Shown here: piece by piece, positions 1 to 12,684 of the stretch
Layout of the letters: each line of letters begins with the position of its first letter
Position numbering within the stretch: position 1 is the first letter of the stretch
NCBI RefSeq assembly: GCF_947623445.1
Contig: NC_135246.1
Span: 10,027,856-10,091,855 of the forward strand
DNA: 64,000 bases
Direction of reading: 5' to 3'
Source: Clavelina lepadiformis
Taxonomy: Eukaryota; Chordata; Ascidiacea; Aplousobranchia; Clavelinidae
Notes under the pieces: generated by a model
Seen by the model: the letters and a program-made list of their open reading frames with translations, nothing else
Database searches by the model: none
Told to the model about the DNA's origin: nothing
Translations under genes and position numbers: made by a program

Positions 1-2068
1 AAAGGTCCTCGCTAAAAAGGTTTAAAACTGTCATCATAATTATAAATTTTGAGATCTTTAACTACTGGGTTTGCTTTTTATTGGTTTATAGTTATTTTTC
101 AAACAGCTAATTCTACTTTACCATGATTTAATGCGGTATAACGGTGCATTTGTAACAATATGTAGCTCAGAGCAGCCTAAGTGAGCAATAGCTGCAAGCC
201 TTTTATTGTGCACTGTATCCTGTCTCGTGAACGTTTGATATTTGGTTGAAATAAAATTGCAAAAAGTAACGTGGTGTCTAATTTATAAACACAAGCTACA
301 ATACGATTAACGGAAGGCCTAAATTTCAAGTGATTGATTTTAAATTAGTGTGAAATTCGGCCATGTCCTGATATGGATGATACATTTTTGACAAAGTAAA
401 CGTTCTGGTGAATCGTGAAAAGATAATTGCTATATAGTTGTCGACGTATAAATTATAGCTATATTATAATTGGTCATATGCTTTTCGAGATACAAAATAG
501 ACATTAGGGAACGGTTATATTTTTTCTGCTTTCCAAATCTACGTAAAAACAATTTATTGTTAATAATTTCTTTGTTTATAAAACTGTGTGCCCGACAGAT
601 AAAAGAAACACAGCGGGAAACTGCAATTTAAAGAAAATTGTTCAAAAGTTCGAAACTTGCAACAATCAGTGTTTCTAACAAAGCATATATGTTTTACCGC
701 TGTTGAATGCATGATTCGAGCTCAAAACTCAAGAAGTTTCAGTCAGTTTTGTAACTTGAACTTGTTGAACTTGTTGAACTTTATCTGCCAATATGGTATA
801 CCCCGACATAACTCGAAGTAAAAATTCGCACAAAGAAAAGTACGAAAATCGATAATTAATCAGATAAAAAAAAAGAAAACATACGGAAACCAACCACAAA
901 ACGTGTTATAAAGGATTACGTGCACATAAATCTATTTTAATTATACCACATCATCATGTAGAGAGTGTATTTTACAGAAACAAATATTAGTAACTTTATT
1001 AATAGACGTTTTATAAATAACGAACAACAAGCAATTATACAGAAATATCAAAAGGTTTAGGTATAGTTGACCCAGCACTCATTAAAATGACTTGACGTTT
1101 AGTTGTCTATACTGATGTTGATGACAGAACTTATCTTTTCTTGCTGATCTTTGTTCATTTTTGATCACTGCTTCCTTGAAACACAATCTGTAAGGTATAA
1201 ATGATTAGTTATCTGTAAGCATAGTGCAGTATATGCAAAACTCACTATTTGTAAATCAAAAATATTTTAAAAATATCGATATTTTTACAAATAAATTCTA
1301 ACGAGTTGATAATCACACAAACTTCATTATTCTAGTGCTGCTAGGTTGCGCAAGAATTCAACTTTTGAGCATTTGTTATTCGCAGATTTTTATACTCCTG
1401 GTGCAGCTTACTCGTTAGTTTGATAACTGAACGTTATAGCCATAGGATAAACTAGGGAAATTTTGATCACCTAAAATAGATTCAATGTTTATCATGCAAG
1501 GTGTATTTCAAAGAAAATTTGCGTAGGTTGATTATAGTAAATATAGCGATGATATTCACAGGAAGAAGACATACGTATTAATTTACTTTATACCACAAAC
1601 AATTAATTTCAACTTATCTCACAACCAACAACTGCATAAGTTATAACTTAAAGTTTTACAAAATTAACAACTTTCAACATAGAGTTTACTGTAATAAATG
1701 GTCTTTTAATTACAATCTGCCATGAGTGGAATTTTTACCTATCTTGAAAGCTCTAAACAGTAACAAAAGTCTTCTTAAATTATTCAGGTTTGCCCAAGTA
1801 CATTTACAGAATTTATCATGATTATTTTCATAATCATGAATAACCGTGCTCTGCAATGCATTCACAATAAAGAAGTTGCCGAAAATGTGGTAAATATTTA
1901 TGAAAACATATTTGCGTTGCACAATTATCCCATAATCGCGTGTTTCATTGTACGTTGTTGCTGCCAAAGAAGTTTAAGAATAGCTCAGGGCAATGTGGAA
2001 TAGGTCTACCAACCGTTATTAATGCTGCCCTTTATGTATGAAGTGAGCATTCAGCGAAAAGAAGCATC
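1..2068. other. no gene recognised; AT-rich upstream region of gene A
   Basis: I see no coding exon, RNA gene or clear repeat here. The open frames present are short, lack domain character and have no convincing splice context. The last few hundred bases should include the promoter of the CUB gene that starts at 2069, but I see no good TATA box in them. Confidence 0.6.
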
Positions 2069-5000
2069 ATGAAGTTTCTTGTTTTGCTTTTGACTGTTCT
2101 TGTTGTGACAGGTAAATTTTGTTGCAAAACAATGTTTTAATTAATAAATAGTACCTCGAGCAAACTTAGTCTATATATTACGGATAGGATGTGACAAATT
2201 TAATGTCTATTTTGTAAAATTTAGCAAAACGGATAAGTTTAAAAATGAAAAGGTCTACAAATGTAAGTGTATGTAATTGTTGTCAAATAGTTTTTGATAT
2301 AATTAGACCAATCAGCCATGTGGTTTTGTACCTTGTATTGAAACTAATAATCATTCGTCATATACAAGCCTATACAGGAAAACAATTTTTCCTGATTTCT
2401 ATATGTAGGCGTTGCATGCGGTCAGTGCCAAACAACATTCACGGCTTTTGCTGCAAGACAGATTTTTTCAAGCCCAGACTACCCTAGTAATTATCCCAAT
2501 GATCTCAATTGCACTTACATCATTGAAGCAGCCAATGATGGAGATCAAGTTGAAATTGCTTTCATTGAAATATTGACTGAGAGATGTTGCGATTACATCA
2601 TTGTAAGATGTTTGAGATTTTCTGGTGAGATAATACTAACATAAATAGTAGACAATTTCCGAGTTACGGCGGTCATCTCGTTTTGGGTGGCAAGAATTTT
2701 TCAACCACCTATACTTAACAATGGAAATTGTCGACCCACTTCGATAACTTTTTCTATTGAAAACGATCTGGGCATCGGCTTGCAAAGATTTCGCTTTTGT
2801 GGGTATCATTTAAATTTATTTATATAGTAAAGAAAAACTATTAGAAAATTTGCCTAGTTTTATTTTACAATGCTTTCAATCCAACGCATAGGTTTTATTT
2901 GTCATGAGATAATGTTAGTGGTCAGCGTATAGCATGTGACGTGAAATGGGTAAAAGTTTGCGTGGTAGCTGCGGTAAGTTACCATGTAATTTTGCTTTGT
3001 TTTTCAGGCAAAGTCTAAAAAATAGACTTGCAGTAAATATAAACTGATTTACTTTTACTACACGTGCCGCATATACTACGCAAACTCTTACGCATTTCAC
3101 GTCGCACGCGTCGAACATATCGAACATGTCCAGGGCGTAACGTTCAAACCACTGCAAAATAAAAACTGGGAAACATATTTTCAATATTTTTTCTTCATCG
3201 TGTAAATAAATTTATATACTTTTTACCTGAATGAAATCATTACAATCCGGTGCTAAAAACGTTTGCAATAAAAGTGCCAAAATGGGTGGACAAATTTTTA
3301 TTGTCAAGTATAAGCTATCGAAAAAATCTTGCCACCCAGACAGTAACTCGCAAAAGTTCTATCTATTACAATTAAATGTCACAAATATCAATTAATAATC
3401 ACTTTACTTCAGCAGAATTTTAATATGAATTCAGCTTATACTTTGCACATATTTTGACAACTTTATAAATTGACTGCCACTACTTCACCGAACAAAATCG
3501 TGCGTTCGAAGTTCTTTTTCACAGTTCCTTGCTAACCTAACTTAAATGTTGTAACATAGAAACCTAAACCGAACCTAAATCTAACTTCTAATTTAGATTT
3601 AACTCCAATAAAATCTTATATAGCCAAAATCAACTTTTTTCATACCCATGCACTCTCCTAACCTAACCGCCTATCTTTAACAAAAGGCTGCGTGATCTAT
3701 ACGTACTGTGTAATAGTTACTTGGATTCGTTTAAGGTAAGAGACGGAAGAAATAGCAATTCTCCAATTATCGGAAATTTCAGGGGAAACATCACACGAGA
3801 CCTCACCTACATTTCGTCATTTGGAGCGCTCTACATCGAGTTTGAAAGCGATGAATCGATTACTTTTACTGGTTTCCAAGTAGAGTATAGAGCTCGTAAG
3901 TTTCGTAGCCAATCTACAAGTTGTAAATGCTTTAACATAACTAATACATCTTGCATACTTCATTAAACCTCTCAATTCGCGTTTAACTTGCAAAATGAAT
4001 GTAGATCCCGGTGACAGTGGATGTGGAGATACAATAATTATAAATGAAGTAGAAGAGACTTCTCCTACCCTTGCCTCGCCAAATTACCCTAGTGATTACC
4101 CCGATGATGTGTTCTGCATTTGGACATTAAAGGCACCAGTTGGCATGAGGGTTGTTATTCAGATTACCAGCTACATTTTCGAAAGTTGCTGCGACAGTTT
4201 GCTGGTAAGCCTAGTAATGTCTGCAAACTAAATCTCACATGTTTACACTTTTTGAATCTATTCCTCAACGCATAGATACGAAATGGAGATAACGAAAGTT
4301 CTCCAGTATTAGCCTATTTGCGAGGTCGGTCATTCAGAAGCAGAACGTATTCTTCCACTGGCCAGGTAATGCAAGTACGTTTTCGGTCAAACGCCCAAGT
4401 TAGCAATACTGGCTTCATAGCATTTTACCGCAACGGTGAGTATCATTAACATAAATAACATCCTTGTACAGCATTGTGATAAATCATATGCTGATGGAAC
4501 TATGTTATACAACCAAAATACAAGGTTGCACAGCTCTTAATAAAAACTAAATATTTCTTTAAGTTTTCAATTTATTAGCTTTTATAAGTATAGCATAATG
4601 TCAGCATTTGTTTGTGTCTTGCAGAATCCGTAATTAATGTTTTGACCCTGGAGCCGCCTTTTATTGACCAAGGTTGGTTGCTATTTTCTATGTGGTGCGG
4701 ATAGATTTCATCAAATTACAAACAAAGCTTAAGCTTAGCTCACGTCAATTTTTTCGCATTCCATATATAAGCTTAGCTGAATAAAGTATGTATGCAATCA
4801 ACATGTAGATCAACGAAATTAATTGAAGTAAATATAGGCTATGGAGGCCTAAGCTTTTTTTTTCAATAGACAATTTAGATGGGACTCGTTTAGGTATACC
4901 GTAATCGAAGCCTGATTTTTCCAACAGACAATAAATAAAAATTAACATAAAAATAAGTTCTTTATTTTAAAGATTGTGGTGGAGACTTAACCACGCCCAC

Positions 5001-6557
5001 TAACGGTCATGGAAATTTTACATCACCAAATTATCCTGGCGCACACGCCAATGATGTCATGTGCACCTGGATAATTACTGCTCCACATAGGCGGAAAGTT
5101 CGTATTTGGTTTAGTTACGTATACACGGAAACCTGCTGTGATTGGATCATTGTAAGTCTATCTTTCCTGAACTTTTGTTTGCTCTATCCTCTTTAAATTG
5201 ATCTTTGTTTATTTAAAGAAAGAGACACTTAATTCAAACTTATTTGTATTCATTAAAACTATATATAGTTATGCTCTGTGTTTACTTATTTGTTGTTATT
5301 TTAGATTCGCGATGGTCCAAGCCAGAGATCGGCCAAGCTTGGTGTTATCAGTGGTTATCCATTTAACTTCCACAGTTTTGTTTCAACTGGTCCAGTTCTG
5401 AGAGTTGAGTTTGAGAGTGATTACAGTTTAAACGGTCGCGGATTTGTTGCTCTCTATGAAACCTACAGTGTGGGAGGTGGAAAATAAAATAATTTATTAA
5501 AATTTTTTAATCATTACAATAATTAAGTTGTACTTCCTTTGTCTGTATAGATAGTCTTTCGGTTTTGATTCTTTTATTAGTTAGTTATAGTATGTTTGCT
5601 TTACCTCACACGAAGTTTTCGTGTGATTTCTATCGATATTTCTGATAGTTTTTTATGCTAACTAGTAGCAGAAGTAGGCCTTACTATAGTAGCAAATGTA
5701 CGTGCTGAAGTTTATTGCAACGCTTGAAACTCTGTTTTGCTTGTTCATACAGGCTTGTTTTTACAGTATTGGAGCAAGATAACTAAAATCAATAAAATAT
5801 ATTTATATTGTTCATCTTCAATAATTGTGTATCAGGAGATACGCTTACTTCGACGTGTGGAGGAAAACTTGAGGCAAATGCTACTTTGCAGTATTTCAGC
5901 AGTCCTAACTTTCCCGAGCCATACAATCAGTCTGATGGATGCATATGGGTTATCGAAGCTGGATTTGGTTTGAGGGTTCGCCTACATGTTCTGGGTATTA
6001 TTACGCAAGGTTTAGCCGGTATTCTGCATGTAAGTTTTATTTCCTTCAATTGTATTATAGTAATTAAATCATAGATTTCTTCTCGGAGTTGTTTATACGT
6101 ATTGCGCCAAACGTTTTTGAAACATATGTGATCACTAGCCTAACTTTTTATTGTTTTTAATTCCCGTAATTATAATAAAACAAATGTTTTTTATACATTT
6201 TTTTTGTTAGAATATCTTTTATTATTTATTTTTGTAGGTTTAAAATCCTTCTTAGCTTACGATTTAAGTTTAAATTACACGTACATGTTTTGAAGAACTT
6301 TAACTATATTCTTGCAGATCTTTGACGGTGAATCAACAGATAGTCCGGCGTTGCTGCGTTTAACTGGCAAACATTATCAAGATTTTGTGAGAAGCAGCAC
6401 TGGCCCGTTCATGACAGTTTATTTTCAAGTTGCTGTTAATTCGACCGCACATCATGGTGGATTTAGAGCCTCCTACCAATCAGTACTTGCCCGGTCAGAG
6501 CCTGAAAATAAAGTAGGAACGGGTCTCTTACAGCGTGAACAAAAGGATCCTCGATAA
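2069..6557 (+). CDS. gene A: secreted four-CUB protein, frameshift in CUB2
   Basis: Ten exons: 2069-2111, 2409-2602, 3736-3895, 4005-4204, 4276-4436, 4625-4672, 4973-5151, 5305-5476, 5836-6029 and 6318-6557. Exon 1 encodes a signal peptide (MKFLVLLLTVLVVTG). Exons 2-3, 4-5, 7-8 and 9-10 each make one CUB domain. Typical motifs are SSPDYPSNYPND and RCCDYII, then an intron, then VRDG and FESD. Exon 6 is a short linker. CUB domains are extracellular binding modules, often calcium-dependent; the ligand here is unknown. Exon 5 is 161 nt where the equivalent exon of B is 160 nt: a T run at about 4379-4384 holds one T too many, so the frame meets a stop after CUB2. That is either a disabling mutation or a sequence error. 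Gene B lies tail to tail with it and has the same architecture. Confidence 0.75.
2644..3367. mobile_element. degenerate inverted-repeat (MITE-like) element in intron 2 of gene A
   Basis: The left arm (about 2644-2790) and the reverse complement of the right arm (about 3220-3367) align over more than 100 bp. Shared words include GAGTTAC, GGGTGGCAAGA and CTTATACTTGACAAT-like strings. There is no coding capacity and I could not fix a target-site duplication. It accounts for most of the unusually long intron 2. A non-autonomous DNA transposon is the simplest reading. Confidence 0.45.
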
Positions 6558-7444
6558 ATTTAAGAAGTTTATAAAATGGTCATGGCTGTTCTTGCTGGAC
6601 TTCCCTGATTCTCAAAATCGTCCGTTTTGTTGTTTTTATAAAACTATTGATGTTTTTCAGCTTTCATTGCTTCTTGAGTGTTTAGCAGTGCTCTTTTTGG
6701 ATTCTATAATATCACTGATAATATTTTATTCCTTTGCTTTATAATACAGTTAATGCGGTATTATATTTGAAGTTTGGGTATAGTTTTTGTATGTACGTAT
6801 AAACTTTTCCGAAACTTGCATCAAGCACAAAAAAAAAATTATTTTTAGTTTGTAAAAACCTGCATTTTGTGGATAAAAACTTTGATTGTCTTCTTATAAA
6901 TAAAAAAGTAATTGAAAGAGTTGTAAACTTTAATATAATTTCATACTTGAAAATGTGATTAAAAGTGTGAAAGGTCCTCAAAGCTAACTTTAACTGTTAC
7001 AAATGCAATCAAGTGGATTTGTTCAAGTGGACTCAAGTGGATTCCGATATAAAACTTATATTTTGTTGAAGGTATAATTTCTAGCTTATGCCCTGACAGC
7101 CTATACAACTTTTAATTAAAATATGATATCCTATTTTTGTTTGCGTTTTGATAAGTATACAGAATAAACATGTCCGATTATGGAGGATTTCATTGTTCAG
7201 TTTACAATACAAGTGTACCAAAAAAGAGTAAGTTCGCTTATACATTTTTAGCTTATTTTATAATCTACATGCGTTGAAATATTATACGAACTTTGGCCAA
7301 CAAACATAAAATTAACATTGTAGCCGAAATAAAGCTACTTATGCTGCGACATGTGTTGTTTATAAAGAATAATATCATTTTATCATCATAGCAAATGTGG
7401 TGTTTACTTCCATGTCATATTATTTTCGTTATCTTTTTTTCTGT
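6558..7444. other. spacer between convergent genes A and B
   Basis: This contains the 3' untranslated regions of both genes. I see no separate coding exon. AATAAA-like strings occur near 6898 on the plus strand, so polyadenylation of gene A could fall there, but the site is not certain. The spacer is repeated in unit 2 at 18032-18927. Confidence 0.5.
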
Positions 7445-10400
7445 TTATCTGGACAAGAGTGATCCGAGAAGACCAGACGTCTTGTCGAAAACGGCTTGGT
7501 AGGATGCTCTGAAGCCTCCAGCTTGGAGTCTATTGCGGTGGTTTTCGTCAGTATCAAACACGACAGTCAACTGGTTTCCCGAGCTTGTGAAGCTATACCG
7601 CTCGGCATGTTTTCCAGTGAGAGTTGCATACCGGTTCTCTTCAATTGGTTGATCACCTTCGTAAACCTGTATGGAAAAAAGCAAACGCAACTTATAGCTT
7701 AAAGTTACAAGCGTATCAGTTTATAAGCAAAACTGTGCAAGATAAAGGTAAAAAATGGAGTATAATGCATTCAACAATTATTGTTATACATCGCCAGTAA
7801 AGTAAGGAAAAGATGCATTATAATCATTGCAATAAATGCAGGGCAGTCATATATACCTTGATCTCATCGGAGAAAACCTCCGTGATTGCTCCCAGAATGA
7901 TAAGTCGGACGGTTTGGCCGAAACCTGCAGTGATAACCCAAATACAAAGCGTATCGTTGTCGTAAGTACCTGGCCAGTTGGGTGTGGAAAAGTATTGTAA
8001 GCGGTTGACGTCAGCTGTCAATTTGGCGCCGCATGTAGATGTTTGCGCGTCGTCTGCGATACAGGATTATTATACTTCCACGAAATAGATTTCAGTACTA
8101 GTTTTATTTGTGCCAAGAGACCAAATATGGATAACAAAAAAATTCTTATTAAATCAGTTTTAGTTAACCTTTAAAAATAATAATCGTTAATCGTTATTTC
8201 TCGTCTCACTTCCAGGTTTGTAGTTTTCGTAATAAAAGTTAAATCCTTTTCCGTTGGCCACTTCGTCCGAATCAAATTCAATTCTTAGTATACTCCCGGA
8301 GGAAACATAGCTGGGAAAAAATTGAGGGCTGCCACTGATGACGCCAATTTTGGGGGAATTTGCGTTAGCGCCATCTCGTACCTGCATTTATGCAAACAGA
8401 TTTTATCCAGTAGCCCTTGGGTTGATTAAAAAGAACGAGTGCAATGAGTGTAACAAATATAAAACGAGTGCAAACGATCACATATGTAGTAAAAATAACA
8501 TAAAATGTGTTATTTCATACACCTATAGTCGTCATTTTTGGTTAACCTTAATCCAGTCACAGCACGTTTCAGTGGATATGTAGCCAAACCAGACCCGAAT
8601 ACGATTCTCTGACGACGTGGTTAGCAACCAGACGCACATTAAGTTACTGGGGTGTTGCTGATTGTATCCTGGACTGACAACGAACCCGTGCCCGGTAGGT
8701 GGCACTTGCAAGTTCTCGCCACATTCTGGATTGTATGTTCAAGATAAGCAAATTAAAAGATATTCGCGTACAACTTGAGAATACAATTTGAATTCAAACG
8801 GCATATTACCTTCAAATTCAGTCACAGGAATAGTAGTGGGTACGCTGGGAACTAAACGACAAAAAGTTACAGCACGAATATTTTTAATAGCTTCGAATTA
8901 TGTAGGGAGTTATTACTACTGTACACATCACTTAAAAATTACATCAAAATTTAATTATAGTTAATTTATCATTGTTAGATAAATTACACGAGATCGTATA
9001 CAACCATTCTACCGCTTATGAAAGAAGCGTTAAATCCACGGAAGTTGTAGGAACTGTCTGATCGAAAACGGACATAAAGCACTCCACTACTAGAAGTGTA
9101 ATTAACTGGAGCAAGACTTCTTCCTCTTCGGTAAGTCAACAACGGAGATTTATCGGTCGTTCCGTCAAGAACCTCAAAATTGAAATAATGTTCCGTTTTC
9201 ATGCAATTTAACAACGCAGAAGATTCTTTTGCAGGTACAGATTTATATGCAATTTCTAAATATATATACTTACAAGCAAGTTGTCGCAACAACTTTCTAT
9301 TTCCCAAAAGATCAGTGTCAGCTGAACTTGCATATTTGTGGGAGCTCTTAAAATCCACACGCAGTAAGAGTTACTGAAATAGTTGAAAAGTCCAAAAAGT
9401 GGCGAGGCGATGTATTGTGGTTCTGATCGCGCAACTAAAGTATCGTCGCCACATTTTAGGTGACGTGAAGCTGAAAAAAGAATAAAAGTTTATTGATACA
9501 GGTTAATAATAACAAAGAGTTTTGATAGATAATATTCTAAGCTATCAACTGTAAATAAAAGTTTTTTGGTTATACGCTTTACCAAACTTTTTCAGCAAAT
9601 TATTTAGACTTCCACGATTTAAACACGCAACCCAGCTGTGAAACAAGAAAGACGAGTATCCCCAACCTTGGCGATACTGAATTCGAAATCCTTTGGCTGT
9701 GACAGTTTCATCACTAAAGAATTGAATGTAAAGGGCCCCAAATGTGGAAATCACATTCAAAGATCTGGATGCGTTTCCTCTCCAATTCACCACGATGGAA
9801 GATGCAGCACTAGGACCGTCTCTAATCTGTGGAGAGAAGCGAAAAGGATCGATATAGTTTCTTCGCTACGTCTCTTTTTGTTATAGTATCCTAGTAAGTA
9901 TATTTTGAAGAAAGTAATACATCAAAGTAAATATAAGTACATCAAAGTACATTACAGGTATGTTATAAAATTTTAATGTTGTTCGTGGTAAAAATCTTGT
10001 TTTTGATATTAATTCTGTTTAATAAAAGCTTTTACTTACTAAGGTGTAGTCACAACACTCCTCGGTTATGGCAGGCAAAATTAAAGCTTCTACTTGTCCA
10101 CCAGAAGGTGCTTGCAAAATCCAAATGCAATTCAAGTTGTTGCCGTAATTGCTTGGGTAGTTGGGACTGGAGAGGGTTTGGACATTTCTTGAAACAGTTA
10201 TCAATTCCGGACTCCCATTGCATTGAGAGTGCACTTCACCTGCAGAATTAGAATCATAAAAAGATTGTAAAGACAACAAAAGAGCATATTTTTTTCAGAC
10301 TGTAATTATAAAAATTAAACAAAGAGTTTTACTTCAAAGTTTTCCTTCAAAAACATTCTGTGTTATTAAATAGTTATTTTGTAACATTATGCTGTCATAT

Positions 10401-10466
10401 CATATACAAGTATAGCTTACCAGCGTAAATAGCTACAATAGCAGCAATCAGTAGGTAATGAGTCAT
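7445..10466 (-). CDS. gene B: secreted four-CUB protein, intact
   Basis: Ten exons (high to low): 10421-10466, 10040-10239, 9667-9826, 9274-9470, 9013-9172, 8810-8851, 8547-8725, 8210-8381, 7857-8053 and 7445-7666. They sum to 1575 nt, or 524 residues with no internal stop. A signal peptide (MTHYLLIAAIVAIYAG) precedes CUB1 (exons 2-3), CUB2 (4-5), a 14-residue Pro/Thr linker (6), CUB3 (7-8) and CUB4 (9-10). The first half of CUBs 1-3 ends in ECCDYT, SCCDNL or TCCDWI; CUB4 has FSDEIK and lacks the CC pair. Exon borders match gene A, so A and B arose by an inverted duplication. A TATA box lies about 56 bp upstream of the start. The protein is probably secreted, with unknown binding partner. Confidence 0.88.
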
Positions 10467-10521
10467 CTTTCTTGAAAGTCTTGACAAGATTTCACATTGA
10501 AAATTGACTGATATTCTCCCC

Positions 10522-10529
10522 TTTTTATA
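10522..10529 (-). promoter_or_regulatory. TATA box of gene B
   Basis: On the minus strand this reads TATAAAAA, 56 bp upstream of the gene B start codon. That would leave a 5' leader of roughly 25-30 nt. The matching position in copy D also has a TATA-like word (TATATATA), so the element persists in both copies. Confidence 0.65.
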
Positions 10530-12317
10530 GTTTTTTTGAAGCCAGAAGAATGTCTTGTGTAGAGAAGATTTGCATTATTCAAACTGCAATCAATCCAAGA
10601 TTGATGAACCAAAATGCCTTGGGGGCACGCGATTATATTTTGTACCAAATAGTTTTAAAGGTAATGGCGATAAAAATGCATCGTTTCCAACAAAACCATC
10701 GAAAGCAGAACAAAAACACCCGCTAGACCTATATGACTTAAAGGAGTTTTTGTATTGTCATTTGAAAAGTTGTTTACTTCGTTTAAATTTTATTGCAAAA
10801 AGTCTGCCAGAGTTATTTTGCTATATAGTGTCTTGTACAATTTCTATAAAAGGATTGCAAAAGTTGGATTACAATATTTAATCTCTTCGTACACCTGATG
10901 AAGAAAGCTCATGCTTGTGAGAGCTTATGTAAAGAAATTAACCATAAAAGTTATCCTTAGTGTGCTGTTCAATACCTTGCTTTTTTATTTTACTGCATAG
11001 TGATTGTATACTGGGTTAACACGGTTAAGCCATTGTCAACCTTGCATAATATGCTAATACAAAACCATGATTCAATACAAATTAAATTATTAGTTATTGT
11101 TTATCTCATCTTTTACTCACACATAAAATGCTTAGTTACCGATAGTTGCTTAGGGCCGGTGTTTATCTTCCGATTGCACTCAAGGAAGCAACTGTTTATT
11201 TATTGGTAAATGTCGCCAAGTAAATGCATTTGATGTAAGCATAATTAACTTGAGCTACTCAAGTTTTAATAAAAACAAAGTTTTTAAGCTCATGTATGCG
11301 CATATTTAGTGATGTTTGTTTTTGAATTCTTAATTTCTCCTTAATCATGTCTTAATAAAATGAATACGCGTGATTGCAGTTGATAGATATTGTGTACTGC
11401 AGCAGGTATACAGTATTAAACTTTAATGTCATAGAGAGATGATGTTCCGTAAAACATGCAGTTTTATACACAAAAAAGTTCCTGAACTATTTTTATCACA
11501 TGAAGAAACATTAAAATGCTTGGAAATACTAACATTTTTGCTCAAATTTTGGTATTTTTTCTCAATTTAAAGTTATTTGGGAATTCTAATCTTTAAAGTG
11601 CTTTAAATTCCTTTCCAGGTAATGAAGTACCTACCGACTGTTGCAATACTTGGTGCGTGACAAGAAAACATGCGTCATGGAAAATTTCAGTTTGTGAAGT
11701 TTCAGAAACATTTTTTTAAGCTGACATTACAAACAGAACCCAGAAGCTCAAAACCTTAGCAAAGAGACTTTGTAAAATTTCATTGCAAAACCTTGCTGTC
11801 ACGTGCTTCTTTTCATTAAAAGAAGTTTGTCTTTGTGAAGGGGACTCATACGGCTTATCATATAGTTTAATGTTCGTTTTATACAGTTTGTTGAAAAAGT
11901 ATATAAACCAATAAGATTTACATCACTTTCACAAATCATAAAGAAACATGAGATGGCTTTGTCTACAGATAAGCTCATCAACAAACGTGAATGACTATCC
12001 GATTACATTGAAATAAAACTTGCAAATAAGAGATACACAGCTAAAAAAAAAACTAAAATCATCGACCAACATCTATCAAACAATTATTCTAAGGAATTTT
12101 GAGAAAAATGGGTAAACTGTTGCTCATTTAAAAGTTTGTTTAATTTATCCAGAAATGACAACAAAACCGTACCCGGCAGGTTGGACTCGGAAACGTGTCT
12201 TACATTTTGGAATTGAAACATCATACTAGCAAATGTCCTTCAACAAGCTTTGATGTATGAAGTATATCTTGGCCTAACTTGGCACAACAAGTTGCACGTC
12301 ACGTCAACCTGGCTATT
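10530..12317. other. intergenic DNA upstream of gene B; no gene seen
   Basis: The open frame at 10555-10881 is partly conserved in unit 2 but has no recognisable domain and accumulates non-conservative changes, so I take it as non-coding. Near 10896-10920 a CTGATGA word is followed by an AAGCTC...GAGCTT hairpin, resembling the ends of Penelope-like elements. Around 11800-11984 lies minus-strand sequence continuous with the LINE-like fragment seen in unit 2. Confidence 0.5.
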
Positions 12318-12325
12318 CCTCAAAC

Positions 12326-12676
12326 CAGTGCTGTAACCAAGTCATTTTTTTAGAGCTTGACTCAAGTCAAGTCATTTGGGAAGTTGACTTAAGTCAAGTC
12401 GAGTCAAATTACTGATTGGATCAAGTCAAGTTAAAATATAATGCAAATCAAATCAAGTTATGTCATTGGTTATACATACCTTTAACGGATCGTTGGCAAT
12501 GGAATAAAATGTCTTTAATTCAGTTGGTAAATAAATTAACAGCCAAGATTTAATGATTGGGTCAACTTACTTTCCGAGACTCGAGTCAAGTCAAGTCATT
12601 TCAAGTATTGACTCGAGTCATGTCAAGTAATTTAGAAACGTGACTCAAGTCATTGACTCGAGCCATTACAACACTG
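12326..12676. mobile_element. hAT-type MITE with 8-bp target-site duplication
   Basis: The 351-bp element begins CAGTGCTGTAACCAAGTC and ends in the inverted counterpart GAGCCATTACAACACTG. It is flanked by perfect 8-bp direct repeats CCTCAAAC at 12318-12325 and 12677-12684. The 8-bp duplication and CAGTG termini are hallmarks of the hAT superfamily. The interior is dominated by repeats of GACTCAAGTCAAGTC in both orientations and has no coding capacity. Confidence 0.85.
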
Positions 12677-12684
12677 CCTCAAAC

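Noticed and set aside
3530-3605. CCTAA-rich stretch resembling interstitial telomere repeats
   Set aside because: The motif spacing is irregular (CCTAAC, CCTAAA, CTTCTAA) and it lies in the intron of gene A; more likely AT-rich low complexity.
5462-5488. Apparent stop after VGGGK ending gene A at exon 8
   Set aside because: The GTGGAA donor at 5477 joins in frame to 5836 and continues into CUB4; the same phase-1 border is found in genes B, D and E.
8984-9358. 124-residue minus-strand open frame in gene B
   Set aside because: It runs through exon 5 and the intron in a frame that differs from exon 4; it is a by-product of a short stop-poor intron.
10555-10881. 108-residue open frame upstream of gene B, partly conserved in unit 2
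   Set aside because: The copies differ by non-conservative changes, the start is not conserved and there is no domain; the similarity is explained by the segmental duplication.
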